From NCBI RefSeq assembly GCF_023283535.1, contig NZ_JAKILT010000057.1, forward strand, positions 1 through 34,274: 34,274 bases of DNA, in the 5' to 3' direction. This stretch comes from Shewanella sairae (GTDB taxonomy: Bacteria > Pseudomonadota > Gammaproteobacteria > Enterobacterales > Shewanellaceae). The translations under genes and the position numbers were made by a program. Positions 16,115 to 25,148 of the stretch are shown piece by piece; positions within the stretch are counted from its first letter, which is position 1; every line of letters starts with the position of its first letter. Below the pieces are notes generated by a model, which did no database searches, was not told the DNA's origin, and worked only from the letters and a program-made list of their open reading frames with translations.

Positions 16115-18691
16115 TTAGAAGTTGAAACGCACGCCGGTAACAAATCGACGCCCATCGGCGTAAACTCCGGTTAGCGCCTGCTCAACATCCTTTTGTTGAT
16201 AGCTAAATGTTTGCTCATTTGTCAGGTTTACAGCTTCAAATACAATGGCAATACTTTCTGTAATGTTATAGCTAATATTGGCATCTAATTGACCGTAATC
16301 GTCAATATAGCCTGGCCAACCTAAGCCCGTGTCATAACCCGTTCGGTAGTTGTATGACAGACGGCCGCTAAAGTCATCTGTTTCATAATAACCACTTAGG
16401 TTAACAGTATGCTCAGAGTTACCAGGAATAGTGACATCATTGCCCTCTTGATCTTTGGCTTCGCCATCCACAAAGGTATAGTTCGCTGATACACCAAAGT
16501 TTTCAAAGAACTCTTGCTGATAGCCTAGCTCTAACCCTTGAATCGTGCCGCCATTACCATTAACAGGGCGGTTGATCCAAATTTCAGTATTTTCGTGAAC
16601 CTCTAACGAGCCTTTAGATTCGATAAACGATTGAATGTCTTTATGGAACAACATGGCGGAGAAAATCCCTGCCTCACTAAAGTACCATTCGACACCAAAA
16701 TCAAATTGAGTCGCTAAATATGGGTCAATATCAGGATTACCACCTGTACCAGTTTGCGTCTCTTTGTTGTATGAGGTTGACGAGGTCATATCAACGTAGT
16801 TTGGTCGTGACATGACTCGCGATGCGCTCATACGCAGTAGCAGGTCATCACTTAAATCTACGGCTAAGTTTAAGCTTGGTAGTACTTCAAAATAGTCTTT
16901 ATCTTGAGTCGTCCAGACTTCGCTACCTGCCGCCCCAGCATAAGCTGATGAAGATTGATTGGTTTGTACTAAACGCACACCAATGTTACCGCGTAACCCT
17001 TCAGTGTCGATATCAGCTTTAACGTAAGCGGCATAGATTTTTTCATTGATATCGAAGGTACTGGCTTTTAACGTTCGGTAATCCCAGCCAAGTGCATCCC
17101 CTTCTTGACGGATCTGATTTGAGTCTGTGATCGCGTAATCTTTCAACGTCCCGCTTGAACCTTGCTCTTCAAGAAAATCACTCGGCATCGACAAGGAGTA
17201 GTCATCAAGGTTCCAACCCAAATCGGTGCGCGGATCAGTTGTTAACTTGGTATTAAAGCGTGAATGATCCCGGTACTTAGCGCCAAACTTAATCTTGCTA
17301 AAAATAGCAACTTCGATATCGCGTTCGAAATCCATTTGAGCATAAAACTCATCATCTTTGGCGTCATTACTGTCATAACGTAAAAAGGCTAAATCCCAGT
17401 TTTTACCATCTGCTGGATCGGCATCATATTGAGTTTTAATATCTTTAACCGCTGATGCATCAAAGCTATGACGATAGTTACCGCCCCAGCCAACACTTCG
17501 GTCAGCTTGAGAACCACCCGTTGCTTCTGTATATCCTAAGTGAGCGCTTGAACTCCAAACATCACCAATATGGTCAATCTTAAAGTCGTAGGACTGAGTG
17601 GTAATTTTTGAATTACGCACCTTAGTTTCATCAAGAATATTATCGCCATCTGGTGATAAACCAATATCACCGCCGACAGCCATTGTCCCAACAACTGGGT
17701 GGTCAATAAGATCCAGCGAGGTATAGCTAGAACCGCCATAACCAGGCAACCATAGGAAGTTTTGGTTGGTATTATCCGCCTCAAGCGTTGAATCAAGCGC
17801 ATTAAACGTCAAATCCCATTCATCGGTAGGTCTAAACTGCAGACTTAAGTTAACCCCTGTGCGCACGCGCTCTTGAGTAAACATAGCGCTGCCACCGCCA
17901 CCGGGACTATAAACGTCCTCATAAACAGTGCCATCTTCTAGCGTTATATCACGATCAGCCCAACTCCAAGCTTCAATCCCGTCACGGCGTAAATTACGCT
18001 CTTGACGTACTAATGAAATCAAGGCACCAAATGTCTCTTCATCATTCTTCCAGCTATACATACCCGATAACTGTGGATCGGTTTCCCCTGAAACCTCGCT
18101 ATATTGCGCTAAAGCTGAGGCTGCAACTTGATTAGCCTCTAGTTCTAACGGCTTACGAGTACGAACAATAACAGTACCACCGATACTGCCTTCATCGATA
18201 TCTGCTTCAGGAGACTTATACACCTCAAGGCTGGATACAATTTCTGATGGCAGCATGGTGTAATTAAAGCCACGATTAGCCGGTGAATTGGTCCACCAAT
18301 CTGCAGATGCTACAGCCTGACCGTTAAGTAAGGTTCTATTCTGGCTTTCTGTTGTACCGCGAATACTCACTCGCTCACCTTCACCAAAATTACGGCTAAT
18401 TGATACACCCGTTATTCGCTGCAATGATTCGGCTACGTTTTGATCAGGAAATTTGCCAATATCTTCTGACGTCACTGCATCAACAACCGAATTGGCGTAA
18501 CGCTTAGTATTTAGCGACTTAATAACACTGCCGCGAATACCGCTGACCTGTATCGTTTCCATTTCATCAGTATTTGATTTTTCTGTGGCGTTATCTTCTT
18601 GCGCAAACACTGCGCCAGGGCTTGTAATCATCCCTATCACTAATGCATGACGTATAGCGCGATGTAAACGGGTGGTAGTGTATCCTTGCAT
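16115..18691 (-). CDS. TonB-dependent outer-membrane receptor (Xanthomonas/Caulobacter type), second copy
   Basis: 858 residues: signal peptide of about 30 residues ending VFA, TonB-box-like METIQVSG near residue 45, a plug domain with DIGKFPDQNVAESLQRITGVS, and a barrel ending GVRFNF with the expected terminal Phe. It shares many blocks with the receptor at 9207-11885 (SADWW, NRGFNYTMLPSE, INRPVNG.GGTI), so the two are paralogs, probably by ancient duplication. A strong GGAGG ribosome-binding site precedes ATG. A small hairpin, CGGTGT/ACACCG (18711-18726), sits just upstream of that site in the leader. Its substrate is probably related to that of the first receptor, but is not readable. Confidence 0.94.
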   Translation of the reverse strand: MQGYTTTRLHRAIRHALVIGMITSPGAVFAQEDNATEKSNTDEMETIQVSGIRGSVIKSLNTKRYANSVVDAVTSEDIGKFPDQNVAESLQRITGVSISRNFGEGERVSIRGTTESQNRTLLNGQAVASADWWTNSPANRGFNYTMLPSEIVSSLEVYKSPEADIDEGSIGGTVIVRTRKPLELEANQVAASALAQYSEVSGETDPQLSGMYSWKNDEETFGALISLVRQERNLRRDGIEAWSWADRDITLEDGTVYEDVYSPGGGGSAMFTQERVRTGVNLSLQFRPTDEWDLTFNALDSTLEADNTNQNFLWLPGYGGSSYTSLDLIDHPVVGTMAVGGDIGLSPDGDNILDETKVRNSKITTQSYDFKIDHIGDVWSSSAHLGYTEATGGSQADRSVGWGGNYRHSFDASAVKDIKTQYDADPADGKNWDLAFLRYDSNDAKDDEFYAQMDFERDIEVAIFSKIKFGAKYRDHSRFNTKLTTDPRTDLGWNLDDYSLSMPSDFLEEQGSSGTLKDYAITDSNQIRQEGDALGWDYRTLKASTFDINEKIYAAYVKADIDTEGLRGNIGVRLVQTNQSSSAYAGAAGSEVWTTQDKDYFEVLPSLNLAVDLSDDLLLRMSASRVMSRPNYVDMTSSTSYNKETQTGTGGNPDIDPYLATQFDFGVEWYFSEAGIFSAMLFHKDIQSFIESKGSLEVHENTEIWINRPVNGNGGTIQGLELGYQQEFFENFGVSANYTFVDGEAKDQEGNDVTIPGNSEHTVNLSGYYETDDFSGRLSYNYRTGYDTGLGWPGYIDDYGQLDANISYNITESIAIVFEAVNLTNEQTFSYQQKDVEQALTGVYADGRRFVTGVRFNF

Positions 18692-19416
18692 AAACCCTCC
18701 AGGTTCCTACCGGTGTCAAAACACCGATGTTGAGTGCACTGGATTTAATGTCTGAATCTTGATGTTAGCCGTTAAAAATGGGCTTCATCACAACCTAAGA
18801 TTTCATCCCTCAAATCATTATTATTGTGGTAATGGGGTGCTCTCCCCATTTTTTAATTTGATGTTAACGCACACTTCTCTTGCCAATTTGCTGACAAAGC
18901 TCTGCATGAAGCGCTAACTTTTCAAGCATATTTGCTTCAAAGCGAACTGGGGTAATGCATGGTGACATACCATCATCGCCGCCCTCTTATTAACCAGTTG
19001 TTAACATCGACACTTATCTAATTTGTCTTCGCCTGAAGAGTCTTGAAACTAGGTGAAAAGTTGTGAAAATTGACAAGATAAATACTAAACTACTGTTTTA
19101 AATGGATTTAATTAAAGTGTGAAATCATATAAATGTGAGAAAATCTCAGCGCGATTAAATTAGATCTGACGCGTTAGCCAAATAAATCAGCCGAAGAGCC
19201 AGCTCTTTGTAGACAAAGTGAATACATGAGATAGCCTTGTTTATGTAAATGTGAGCGGCTGTAATGGGTAAAAGATGTATTGCGAGGTGGCGTATCATTA
19301 GATGTGAAGCAAGCAATGTGGGCTCGGGATTGGTCAAGCTTGTTAATTTAAGTCTGATAGACTGCTATTGTAAGCAAACCATAGTAAGAGCACGTTTAAC
19401 CAAGGAAAGTAAATCA
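18692..19416. other. 725-bp gap: receptor leader, orphan terminator, promoter region
   Basis: It contains the leader of the second receptor gene with the hairpin CGGTGT-CAAA-ACACCG (18711-18726), a plus-strand terminator-like hairpin at 18831-18854, and an AT-rich stretch near 19040-19100 with TTGACA (about 19069) that could be part of a promoter toward the gene at 19417. An open frame extends upstream of 19417 to 19264, but the signal peptide and ribosome-binding site show translation begins at 19417. Confidence 0.45.
18831..18854 (+). terminator. Orphan plus-strand terminator-like hairpin
   Basis: AATGGGG-TGCTCT-CCCCATT is followed directly by TTTT on the plus strand, the classic intrinsic terminator form. 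No plus-strand gene lies upstream; the neighbour is the minus-strand receptor gene. It could end a small RNA or block antisense transcription into the next gene. Confidence 0.6.
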
Positions 19417-20109
19417 ATGAAATGGAAGACAAGTATTAAGGCGTTATCAATTGCGTCCTTCGTCATAGCTCCAATAACACATGCGCAGCAGCCAACAGAT
19501 ATTTTAGGCTTACAACTTCAGATGACGCCTGATGAGGTCATCAAGTTATTAGATATTCAAGCTGGCTCCAAGGTGACAGTTGGCAACATCAACAACCCGA
19601 CTCCTACCGACTTTACTGCTGCCGCAGTAGAAGTCGCCAATGAATATCAACAAAAGTACTCCTATATTCCTGCAGAGCAACGAAAGCAACTTATTGAGCA
19701 AGTACAACAGTTGCGTCTGGGTAATGAAATCAAACAGATTTCCTGCTCAGATAAAGCTTGTGATACTGCATTTTTGAAAGCTAATAATATTATATGGTTT
19801 ATCGCAAGGTTTACTGATGACGGCAAACTTGGCAACCTATCAGTCCGTCAAAATGTCTCTCGACTGAACGCTCAAACTCAAAAGGGGTTAGAAGATAAAT
19901 ATCATCCTGATGAGATCTGGGGCGATATTTCACAGCACCGCTCAGCCAGTTTAAATCGACTATCAAAAAACGCCGAAAATCTAACGATTAAACTCAAAAA
20001 CTACCCTAATGAAAAACTCATTGAATATAAGCTTTACGACTATAGCTTGTTTGATGATGTCACCACAAAAGAGCAAGCCTTAATCAGTGAATTCGATAAG
20101 CACTTATAG
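19417..20109 (+). CDS. Secreted protein of unknown function
   Basis: 230 residues from the ATG at 19417, chosen because AAGGAAAG lies seven bases upstream and a good signal peptide follows (MKWKTSIKALSIASFVIAP...THAQQ, cleavage after HAQ or HA). The mature protein is polar and predicted periplasmic. Two cysteines (CSDKAC) lie close together near its middle and may form a disulfide. The early segment DILGLQLQMTPDEVIKLL resembles the start of small periplasmic proteins in which a substrate-like sequence is scanned, but I do not recognise the family. It is followed by the terminator-like hairpin of repeat copy C. Confidence 0.8.
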   Translation: MKWKTSIKALSIASFVIAPITHAQQPTDILGLQLQMTPDEVIKLLDIQAGSKVTVGNINNPTPTDFTAAAVEVANEYQQKYSYIPAEQRKQLIEQVQQLRLGNEIKQISCSDKACDTAFLKANNIIWFIARFTDDGKLGNLSVRQNVSRLNAQTQKGLEDKYHPDEIWGDISQHRSASLNRLSKNAENLTIKLKNYPNEKLIEYKLYDYSLFDDVTTKEQALISEFDKHL

Positions 20110-20124
20110 AGATCACCGAGGCTA

Positions 20125-20282
20125 GTATCTAATGCATGTAACTTAGTGGGACGAATTGGCAGCGTAATACATGAAACGCTGCAGAGGAGACATTATTGTC
20201 TCCTCTTTTACCGAGTGCGATATAGAGGCCACAACCTTTATCAAACGCGGCTTAATTGCTTCAATTTAGGCGGCGCCTGATA
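20125..20282 (+). repeat. Hairpin-chain repeat, copy C (degenerate)
   Basis: It starts with the 20-base GTATCTAATGCATGTAACTT, identical to copy A on its minus strand, and then follows copy B: AGAGG..., a terminator-like hairpin, CCGAGTG, ACCTTTATCAA and ATTGCTT occur in the same order. The hairpin AGAGGAGACA/TGTCTCCTCT keeps a perfect 10-bp stem, although its sequence differs from the AGGGGGA/TCCCCCT of copy B. GCAGCGT/ACGCTGC (about 20159-20182) forms an additional hairpin. The later GGA-loop stems have decayed. Confidence 0.72.
20183..20209 (+). terminator. Terminator-like hairpin within repeat copy C
   Basis: A perfect 10-bp stem, AGAGGAGACA/TGTCTCCTCT, with loop TTAT and following Ts lies 74 bp after the secreted-protein gene and probably ends its transcript. 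Confidence 0.72.
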
Positions 20283-20319
20283 TCCAGAAAAACTGCAAGG
20301 TTTGCAGCAACCGTTCTTA

Positions 20320-20670
20320 TCAACAATGGTCAAAATGTGCATTTTCCATGCACATAAACTCAACCTGTTGCATCGACAAGACTGGTGGCTGTAGAACCTG
20401 TATCGACTCAGGATTAATGTCATCTAAACTCGCCACTTCATTAAGTGTATTGCCGTATGAGTTGGTCCGCCCGCAATAGATAAAATGCTTATGCCAACGC
20501 ACTAGGTAAGCCGTTTGTATTTTACCTTCAAAAGTCACTTCCGCTTCTAAGGCATGGCATTCTTGGCCTTGAGCCGTCAGTACTGCAACCACTAGCTTAA
20601 GGTTATCAAACCCAGATAAGTTTAATGTTAGGTATGGAGTAAAAATCGTTGCAACTGATTCAGATAACAT
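20320..20670 (-). CDS. Conserved-looking protein of unknown function, downstream of GNAT gene
   Basis: 116 residues, beginning MLSESVATIFTPYLTLNL. An AAGGAT ribosome-binding site about five bases before ATG and the 8-bp distance from the GNAT gene at 20679 support it as the second gene of a two-gene operon. The protein is mixed alpha/beta in character, has no signal peptide or membrane segment, and contains several cysteines, including CMENAHFDHC at its C-terminus. I do not recognise the family. The last few codons run toward repeat copy C. Confidence 0.68.
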   Translation of the reverse strand: MLSESVATIFTPYLTLNLSGFDNLKLVVAVLTAQGQECHALEAEVTFEGKIQTAYLVRWHKHFIYCGRTNSYGNTLNEVASLDDINPESIQVLQPPVLSMQQVEFMCMENAHFDHC

Positions 20671-20678
20671 AAAAATCC

Positions 20679-21236
20679 TTAGAAAAAACTGTCATTGGTT
20701 GGCAAGACTAATAGGTAATAATCTCGCTGCTCGAAACTAATATAATCGACAACTTGCATGCCCGCTTTGCGCGTATGTGCTGCAAAAGAACCTTGATTAT
20801 CTTCAGCAATAAAAGTCAGCATATAAGACAGTTCGTTGCCGACTTGCTTCTTTAAGAAAGTCACTAAGGCCTCAAATATACCTTTACCACGGTGGTGGCT
20901 ATCAATCCAAATTGGCCCGTATTGACAGCAATTTTGCTCTGATAATTTTGCGCGTTCGTAATCAAGGCGAGGTAGTCGATTAAGCAGATTACGATAGATA
21001 GGCCACTGTTTAAAGAAAGACCAACGCCCAGCAATAACATATCCAACAATGGCCGATTCCACTTCAGCCACAACAACCCAATGTTGATTAATCAATACTG
21101 TAAAATCTGCTTTCGAGAAGGATTGGCCTTCTAGAGCATTACCCTTTTGTTCTGTACTAAGCTCATCTTGTACATGTGCTTGTTCCAATGCAGCTAAAGC
21201 AGCAACATCGGCTATTTGGGCTCGTCTTATATTCAT
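20679..21236 (-). CDS. GNAT-family N-acetyltransferase
   Basis: 185 residues. It begins with the typical GNAT opening MNIRRAQIADVAALAALEQ. Motif A is visible as YGPIWIDSHHRGKGIFEALV near residue 108, and the TFIAEDNQGSFAAHTRKAGMQVV segment is a typical motif B. Function on a specific substrate cannot be read. It is likely co-transcribed with the unknown gene at 20320-20670. Confidence 0.83.
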   Translation of the reverse strand: MNIRRAQIADVAALAALEQAHVQDELSTEQKGNALEGQSFSKADFTVLINQHWVVVAEVESAIVGYVIAGRWSFFKQWPIYRNLLNRLPRLDYERAKLSEQNCCQYGPIWIDSHHRGKGIFEALVTFLKKQVGNELSYMLTFIAEDNQGSFAAHTRKAGMQVVDYISFEQRDYYLLVLPTNDSFF

Positions 21237-21508
21237 TTTCTTACTTTAAGTTGTAACAACTGTATTTTAGGTAAAACACTAGATTATTTCGCGAGTATAA
21301 CGGAACAAGCTGCGCCCTTGATAGATGACAAAGTAATGAGTGAGCAAATTAAATCACTCGTTTACTCCTAAGAGCTCCGATGTGTACTACTTACGCATAA
21401 AATAGCAAAAAACCTACATTTTTAACATTCAAATAACCATCAAAAGTTAGTATAGTCGTTTAGTCATCAGGCACGAATAGTGTCTCAGCAATAACCAATG
21501 AGCCCAAT

Positions 21509-22450
21509 ATGTTAGCCCAAGACAATAACCAAACGGTTTGGTTAAGGGAAAAGGATCATCCCGCGATTAATTTGCCAAGATGGCAACAACAGGTCGATTT
21601 AATAAACGACCTTTACCAAGCAAAGAATACCTTAATTATTCAAACCAATGGTGAAGAAGCCCAAACGGTTTGTAGCGCCCCTTTTGACTCAAAGAATTTA
21701 ATGCTTGATGAAATATTTGAGGCAAAAGGTCTAATTCAATCTATGACTGAAAAAGCCGATTTTGGCGTCATACATTTAACCCCTGCTGAAATAGGTTGTG
21801 CTACTAGTGCCGCAGAACGTTTATTGGCAATCCAACTGTCATGGCCAGATGGTCGAGTATTTGGCTGCTTACTTATTTGCGATCCCGCCGCAGAAAACAT
21901 GACAAATACTCATGCGGCTGTTTGCGGCTCTGTCAAAGCTTTAATTCAAGGTGAATTTAAACAAATGTATATGATGGAGCAACTGCAGAGGTTATCGGTG
22001 CAGGATGAGTTTACCTACATGCTCAACCCTTACGGCTTTAACCTAATGGCACCAAGACAATTGAGCTTAAGCCGACGGTTTGGCTCACATGCGGGGTTAA
22101 TCGTACTAGAAGCTATGCCTTCAAGAGCGAACGCATCAACAGTAATAGGCTCTCAGTTTATACGTACGATAGCCAGAGTGATTTCTGAAAGCATGCGAGA
22201 AGCAGATATTTGTGCCAGATTTGATGATAAACAATTTATTATCTTAGCTTTTATCGACAGTGAATCTAATCTAGATACGCTAATAGCCCGCTTACGTAAA
22301 CGGCTGGTTAGAGAGACACCTGAAATAGATTTAGTTAGTGGTATGTGCTTTTTTAGTCCTGACAGTCAACAGTCGTTAATGCCAATGCAACAAGAGGCGA
22401 TTGCCGACCTTGAGAAAAATCGTGCTCAGATATTAGCTAGAAGGCGCTAA
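21509..22450 (+). CDS. GAF-like sensor with degenerate GGDEF domain
   Basis: 313 residues. The first half (about 15-155) has the composition and pattern of a GAF/PAS-like sensor domain. The second half resembles a GGDEF domain: RLSVQDEFTYMLNPYGFNL corresponds to the conserved opening (usually DxLTGLxNR), and ADICARFDDKQFIILAF corresponds to the active-site region. The catalytic G(G/E)DEF signature is replaced by FDDKQF, so diguanylate cyclase activity is unlikely; a GTP- or partner-binding regulatory role is more plausible. No strong Shine-Dalgarno precedes ATG, so the start is not certain. The 21237-21508 spacer upstream contains GAGTGA/TCACTC (21338-21359) and no gene. Confidence 0.78.
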   Translation: MLAQDNNQTVWLREKDHPAINLPRWQQQVDLINDLYQAKNTLIIQTNGEEAQTVCSAPFDSKNLMLDEIFEAKGLIQSMTEKADFGVIHLTPAEIGCATSAAERLLAIQLSWPDGRVFGCLLICDPAAENMTNTHAAVCGSVKALIQGEFKQMYMMEQLQRLSVQDEFTYMLNPYGFNLMAPRQLSLSRRFGSHAGLIVLEAMPSRANASTVIGSQFIRTIARVISESMREADICARFDDKQFIILAFIDSESNLDTLIARLRKRLVRETPEIDLVSGMCFFSPDSQQSLMPMQQEAIADLEKNRAQILARRR

Positions 22451-22555
22451 TATCTTGATGCAACCTCACCTCGCGCCGTTAATTAAGCACTAGGTGAGGC
22501 TCGCTAACCAATATTAATATTTGCTTTATAAGCGTAATCATTCTTCATGTGTACT

Positions 22556-22774
22556 TTATTTGCTAGAGTCTTGCGCCTTCGCCCACTGTAAAAACAAGGC
22601 GATTGGGAAAGGCGACATGAGCACCATTCCAAGACCTGACAAACTGGCAACCAGCACCATACCGGCAATCTGTTGTGGCCAATCTGATAGAAAATAGATC
22701 CCAACAGCTGTCAATAACATGGTTAATCCTAACCAATGCATAATTTTTAGAATATCTATGATGCGTTTCTGCAA
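22556..22774 (-). CDS. Small two-transmembrane protein
   Basis: 72 residues from a TTG start at 22774, chosen because AAAGGCGG lies about seven bases upstream; an in-frame ATG twelve codons in is the alternative. Two hydrophobic segments are clear: about 13-31 (HWLGLTMLLTAVGIYFL) and 36-60. Charged ends suggest both termini are cytosolic. Function unknown; such small inner-membrane proteins are common. It reads away from the adjacent META-domain lipoprotein gene. Confidence 0.6.
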   Translation of the reverse strand: MQKRIIDILKIMHWLGLTMLLTAVGIYFLSDWPQQIAGMVLVASLSGLGMVLMSPFPIALFLQWAKAQDSSK

Positions 22775-22872
22775 ATGAAACCGCCTTTTATGCTGATTTT
22801 TTTACTAATCTTAAGAGCGATAAGTATAATATACTCACAATATACTGATATTAATCACCTTGGATCCATAAA

Positions 22873-23283
22873 ATGATAAAACAATCTCTCATCGTTGCAG
22901 GTTTACTATTGGGTTTAGCTGCTTGTCAGTCGACTCCAACTCAAGTTGAAGATTTAGCCATCGAAGGTACATGGCATATTGAATCTGCAGCAGGCCAACC
23001 TGTTATTGATTACAGCCCAGCAGAATTAATCTTTGCAGCCGACGGCAAATTAACCGGTAACAATAGCTGTAATAACTTCTTCGGTAACTACGTGCTAAAT
23101 GGTCAATCACTACAGTTACAACCTGCTGGTAGCACAATGAAAGCCTGTGTTGATGCATTAATGGCGCAAGAGCAACGTGTGATGCAAGTGATGCCTGAAG
23201 TGGTTCAAGCTGAAATGGCTAAAGGTAAGCTTGTTCTTAAAGATGCTGACGACAAAGCGGTTTTGGTATTAAGCAAAAAGTAA
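22873..23283 (+). CDS. META-domain lipoprotein (HslJ-like)
   Basis: 136 residues. Lipoprotein signal with lipobox LAAC (Cys18). The body is a single META (DUF306) domain: IEGTWHIESAAGQPV near the start, NNSCNNFFGNY as the signature, a second Cys in MKACVDALMAQEQ that likely pairs with it, and KLVLKDADDKAVLVL at the end. E. coli HslJ, the best-studied relative, is a heat-inducible envelope lipoprotein linked to novobiocin tolerance; the exact role here is unknown. A bidirectional terminator follows. Confidence 0.9.
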   Translation: MIKQSLIVAGLLLGLAACQSTPTQVEDLAIEGTWHIESAAGQPVIDYSPAELIFAADGKLTGNNSCNNFFGNYVLNGQSLQLQPAGSTMKACVDALMAQEQRVMQVMPEVVQAEMAKGKLVLKDADDKAVLVLSKK

Positions 23284-23316
23284 TATCTCTTACTCAATCA
23301 TAAATGTTGCAGACAT

Positions 23317-23343
23317 AAAAAAACCGCCTAACGGCGGTTTTTT
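23317..23343. terminator. Bidirectional terminator between META lipoprotein and symporter genes
   Basis: AAAAAACCGCC-TAA-CGGCGGTTTTTT (about) is symmetrical, with A- and T-runs on both sides, so it can terminate the plus-strand lipoprotein gene and the minus-strand symporter gene that converge here. Confidence 0.92.
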
Positions 23344-23379
23344 ATGGCTAACTCTAATAGCAGCCTGTATCAGCAGCGA

Positions 23380-24678
23380 TTAAGACTTAAGCTTTTCGGC
23401 CATTTCAGCGCTGTCTTCTGCGTTAGCATTGTAATGTTCAACGTCAATCTCGCCTTCTGACTTAGCAATCACAGTCGTTGCAACTAAGTCACCAGAGACG
23501 TTGACGACGGTACGAGCCATATCCAAAATACGGTCGATACCCGCGATTAATGCCACGCCCTCAAGTGGTAAACCCACAGTCGTTAGCACTAATGTTAGCA
23601 TCACCAGACCTGCCCCCGGCACACCTGCGGTACCAATCGATGCCAAAGTCGCTGTTAGAATAATAGTGATGTAATCAACCCAAGTTAAATCGATACCAAA
23701 GGCTTGTGCCACAAACAGCGCAGTTACCCCTTGATAAAGCGCAGTACCGTCCATGTTAATGGTGGTACCCAGTGGCAGTACAAAGCTGGATATTTTCTTG
23801 TTTACACCCAAGTATTCGCTAGCACATTTCATACTTGCAGGCAGTGTACCAGCAGAGCTTGATGTGGTGTACGCCACAGCAATCGCATTGCTAATGCCTT
23901 TAAAAAACTGCAGTGGATTAAGCTTAGCAAATACCACCAATACAAAGCTGTAGAAACCAACAACATGCAAGAAACAGCCAATATAAACGGCAACAATCAC
24001 TTTGATAAGCGGCATCAACATATCAACGCCATATTCACCAGCGACCCATGCCATCAAACCAAATACGCCGTATGGTGCAAGCTTCATGACTAAGTCAGTC
24101 AGCTTGTACATAGCCTCTGCTAAACTTTCAAATACTTTAATTGCAGGTTTACCATGTTCGCCAATAAGCACTAATGCAATACCTAATGCCACAGCAAACA
24201 CAATCACTTGCAAGATTTGACCACTCGCCAGTGCCGCAACAGGGTTAGTTGGTACGATATCAATCAAGGTTTGCATAATCGAAGGCGCTTGCTTAATCGC
24301 TTCTGCAGATTCGTGCGGAACCATGTCTAAGCCAACGCCAGGCTGCATGATATGACCAACCGCTAGACCTAAGGTAATAGCAATTGATGTTGTACCTAGG
24401 TAGAAGGCAAACGACTTAAAACCAATACGCCCCATTTTGGCGGTGTCTTGCATTGATGTTACGCCAACAATCAATGAACAAAACACGAGTGGAACAATTA
24501 GCATTTTGATCGTATTAACGAATAAAGTGCCAATTGGCTTTAAGTAGGTGGCCTGCTCGCCTAAACCGATACCGGTTAAAATACCTAGCAGCATACCTAT
24601 CATGATTTGTAACCATAAAGGCACAGACATCCAGCTTGACCACACTTTTTTAAAAAGTGAAGGTTGTTGATTCGACAT
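23380..24678 (-). CDS. gltP: Dicarboxylate/amino-acid:cation symporter (GltP-type)
   Basis: 432 residues from the ATG at 24678, preceded by AAGGT at seven bases; a TTG at 24696 would add six residues and is less likely. It belongs to the DAACS family of inner-membrane Na+- or H+-coupled glutamate/aspartate/C4-dicarboxylate transporters. The signature segments are visible: SSSAGTLPASMKCA (serine-rich reentrant loop), NMDGTALYQGV (the NMDGT ion/substrate motif) and the C-terminal GVPGAGLVMLTLVL and GIDRILDMARTVVNVSGD. About eight membrane helices and two hairpins are expected. Whether glutamate or a dicarboxylate is the main substrate is not readable. Single gene, with a shared terminator downstream. 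Confidence 0.92.
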   Translation of the reverse strand: MSNQQPSLFKKVWSSWMSVPLWLQIMIGMLLGILTGIGLGEQATYLKPIGTLFVNTIKMLIVPLVFCSLIVGVTSMQDTAKMGRIGFKSFAFYLGTTSIAITLGLAVGHIMQPGVGLDMVPHESAEAIKQAPSIMQTLIDIVPTNPVAALASGQILQVIVFAVALGIALVLIGEHGKPAIKVFESLAEAMYKLTDLVMKLAPYGVFGLMAWVAGEYGVDMLMPLIKVIVAVYIGCFLHVVGFYSFVLVVFAKLNPLQFFKGISNAIAVAYTTSSSAGTLPASMKCASEYLGVNKKISSFVLPLGTTINMDGTALYQGVTALFVAQAFGIDLTWVDYITIILTATLASIGTAGVPGAGLVMLTLVLTTVGLPLEGVALIAGIDRILDMARTVVNVSGDLVATTVIAKSEGEIDVEHYNANAEDSAEMAEKLKS

Positions 24679-24848
24679 ATTTAGACCTTGAAACAATGGT
24701 AGGGAGGACAGCCAGCAAAGTGCTAGCCTAAAAAATAACGCGGCAGTTTAGCATACGCTGCAATAGCTAGAGATGATCTATATCACGCTCCACTGGACCA
24801 TAGATAAAATGCAACAATAACCACATACTCACTGATGAATCGATAATT

Positions 24849-25148
24849 TTAGGCGTCTAATTTTGATTTTTTGTGATTTTTAGTGAAGTGCATTTCATAT
24901 AATGCAGCAGGCGGCTGCTCTGTTTCCATAAGATAACTCCAGTAAGCGTCATCAAAGCCAGAGAAAAACGCTTTTCCTTCTGCTCGTAATATTAACCACC
25001 ACCAAACGGTCCCCCACATTCCAAGCGTTAATAGGGTTAATAAGAAGTGCCAGCCATGCCTAATATCTTGTGGATTACGCCTTAGTTGGTGACGACAGCG
25101 CATATTCGTTGCTGCGGCGCTTGCGTGGCTTGTTTGTATTTTTTTCAT
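24849..25148 (-). CDS. One-transmembrane protein of unknown function
   Basis: 99 residues with a clear GGAGG ribosome-binding site 4-5 bases before ATG. The N-terminal third is basic and cysteine/histidine-containing (MRCRHQLRRNPQDIRHGWH), followed by one strong hydrophobic, tryptophan-rich segment (FLLTLLTLGMWGTVWWWLIL) and a polar tail. The DIRHGWHFLLTLLTLGMW arrangement recalls small gammaproteobacterial membrane proteins near transport genes, but I do not recognise a family. It shares a strand with the symporter but is separated by about 170 bp. Confidence 0.68.
   Translation of the reverse strand: MKKIQTSHASAAATNMRCRHQLRRNPQDIRHGWHFLLTLLTLGMWGTVWWWLILRAEGKAFFSGFDDAYWSYLMETEQPPAALYEMHFTKNHKKSKLDA

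Noticed and set aside
19264..19416. N-terminal extension of the secreted protein
   Set aside because: A good ribosome-binding site and a signal peptide place the start at 19417; the extension would bury the signal peptide.
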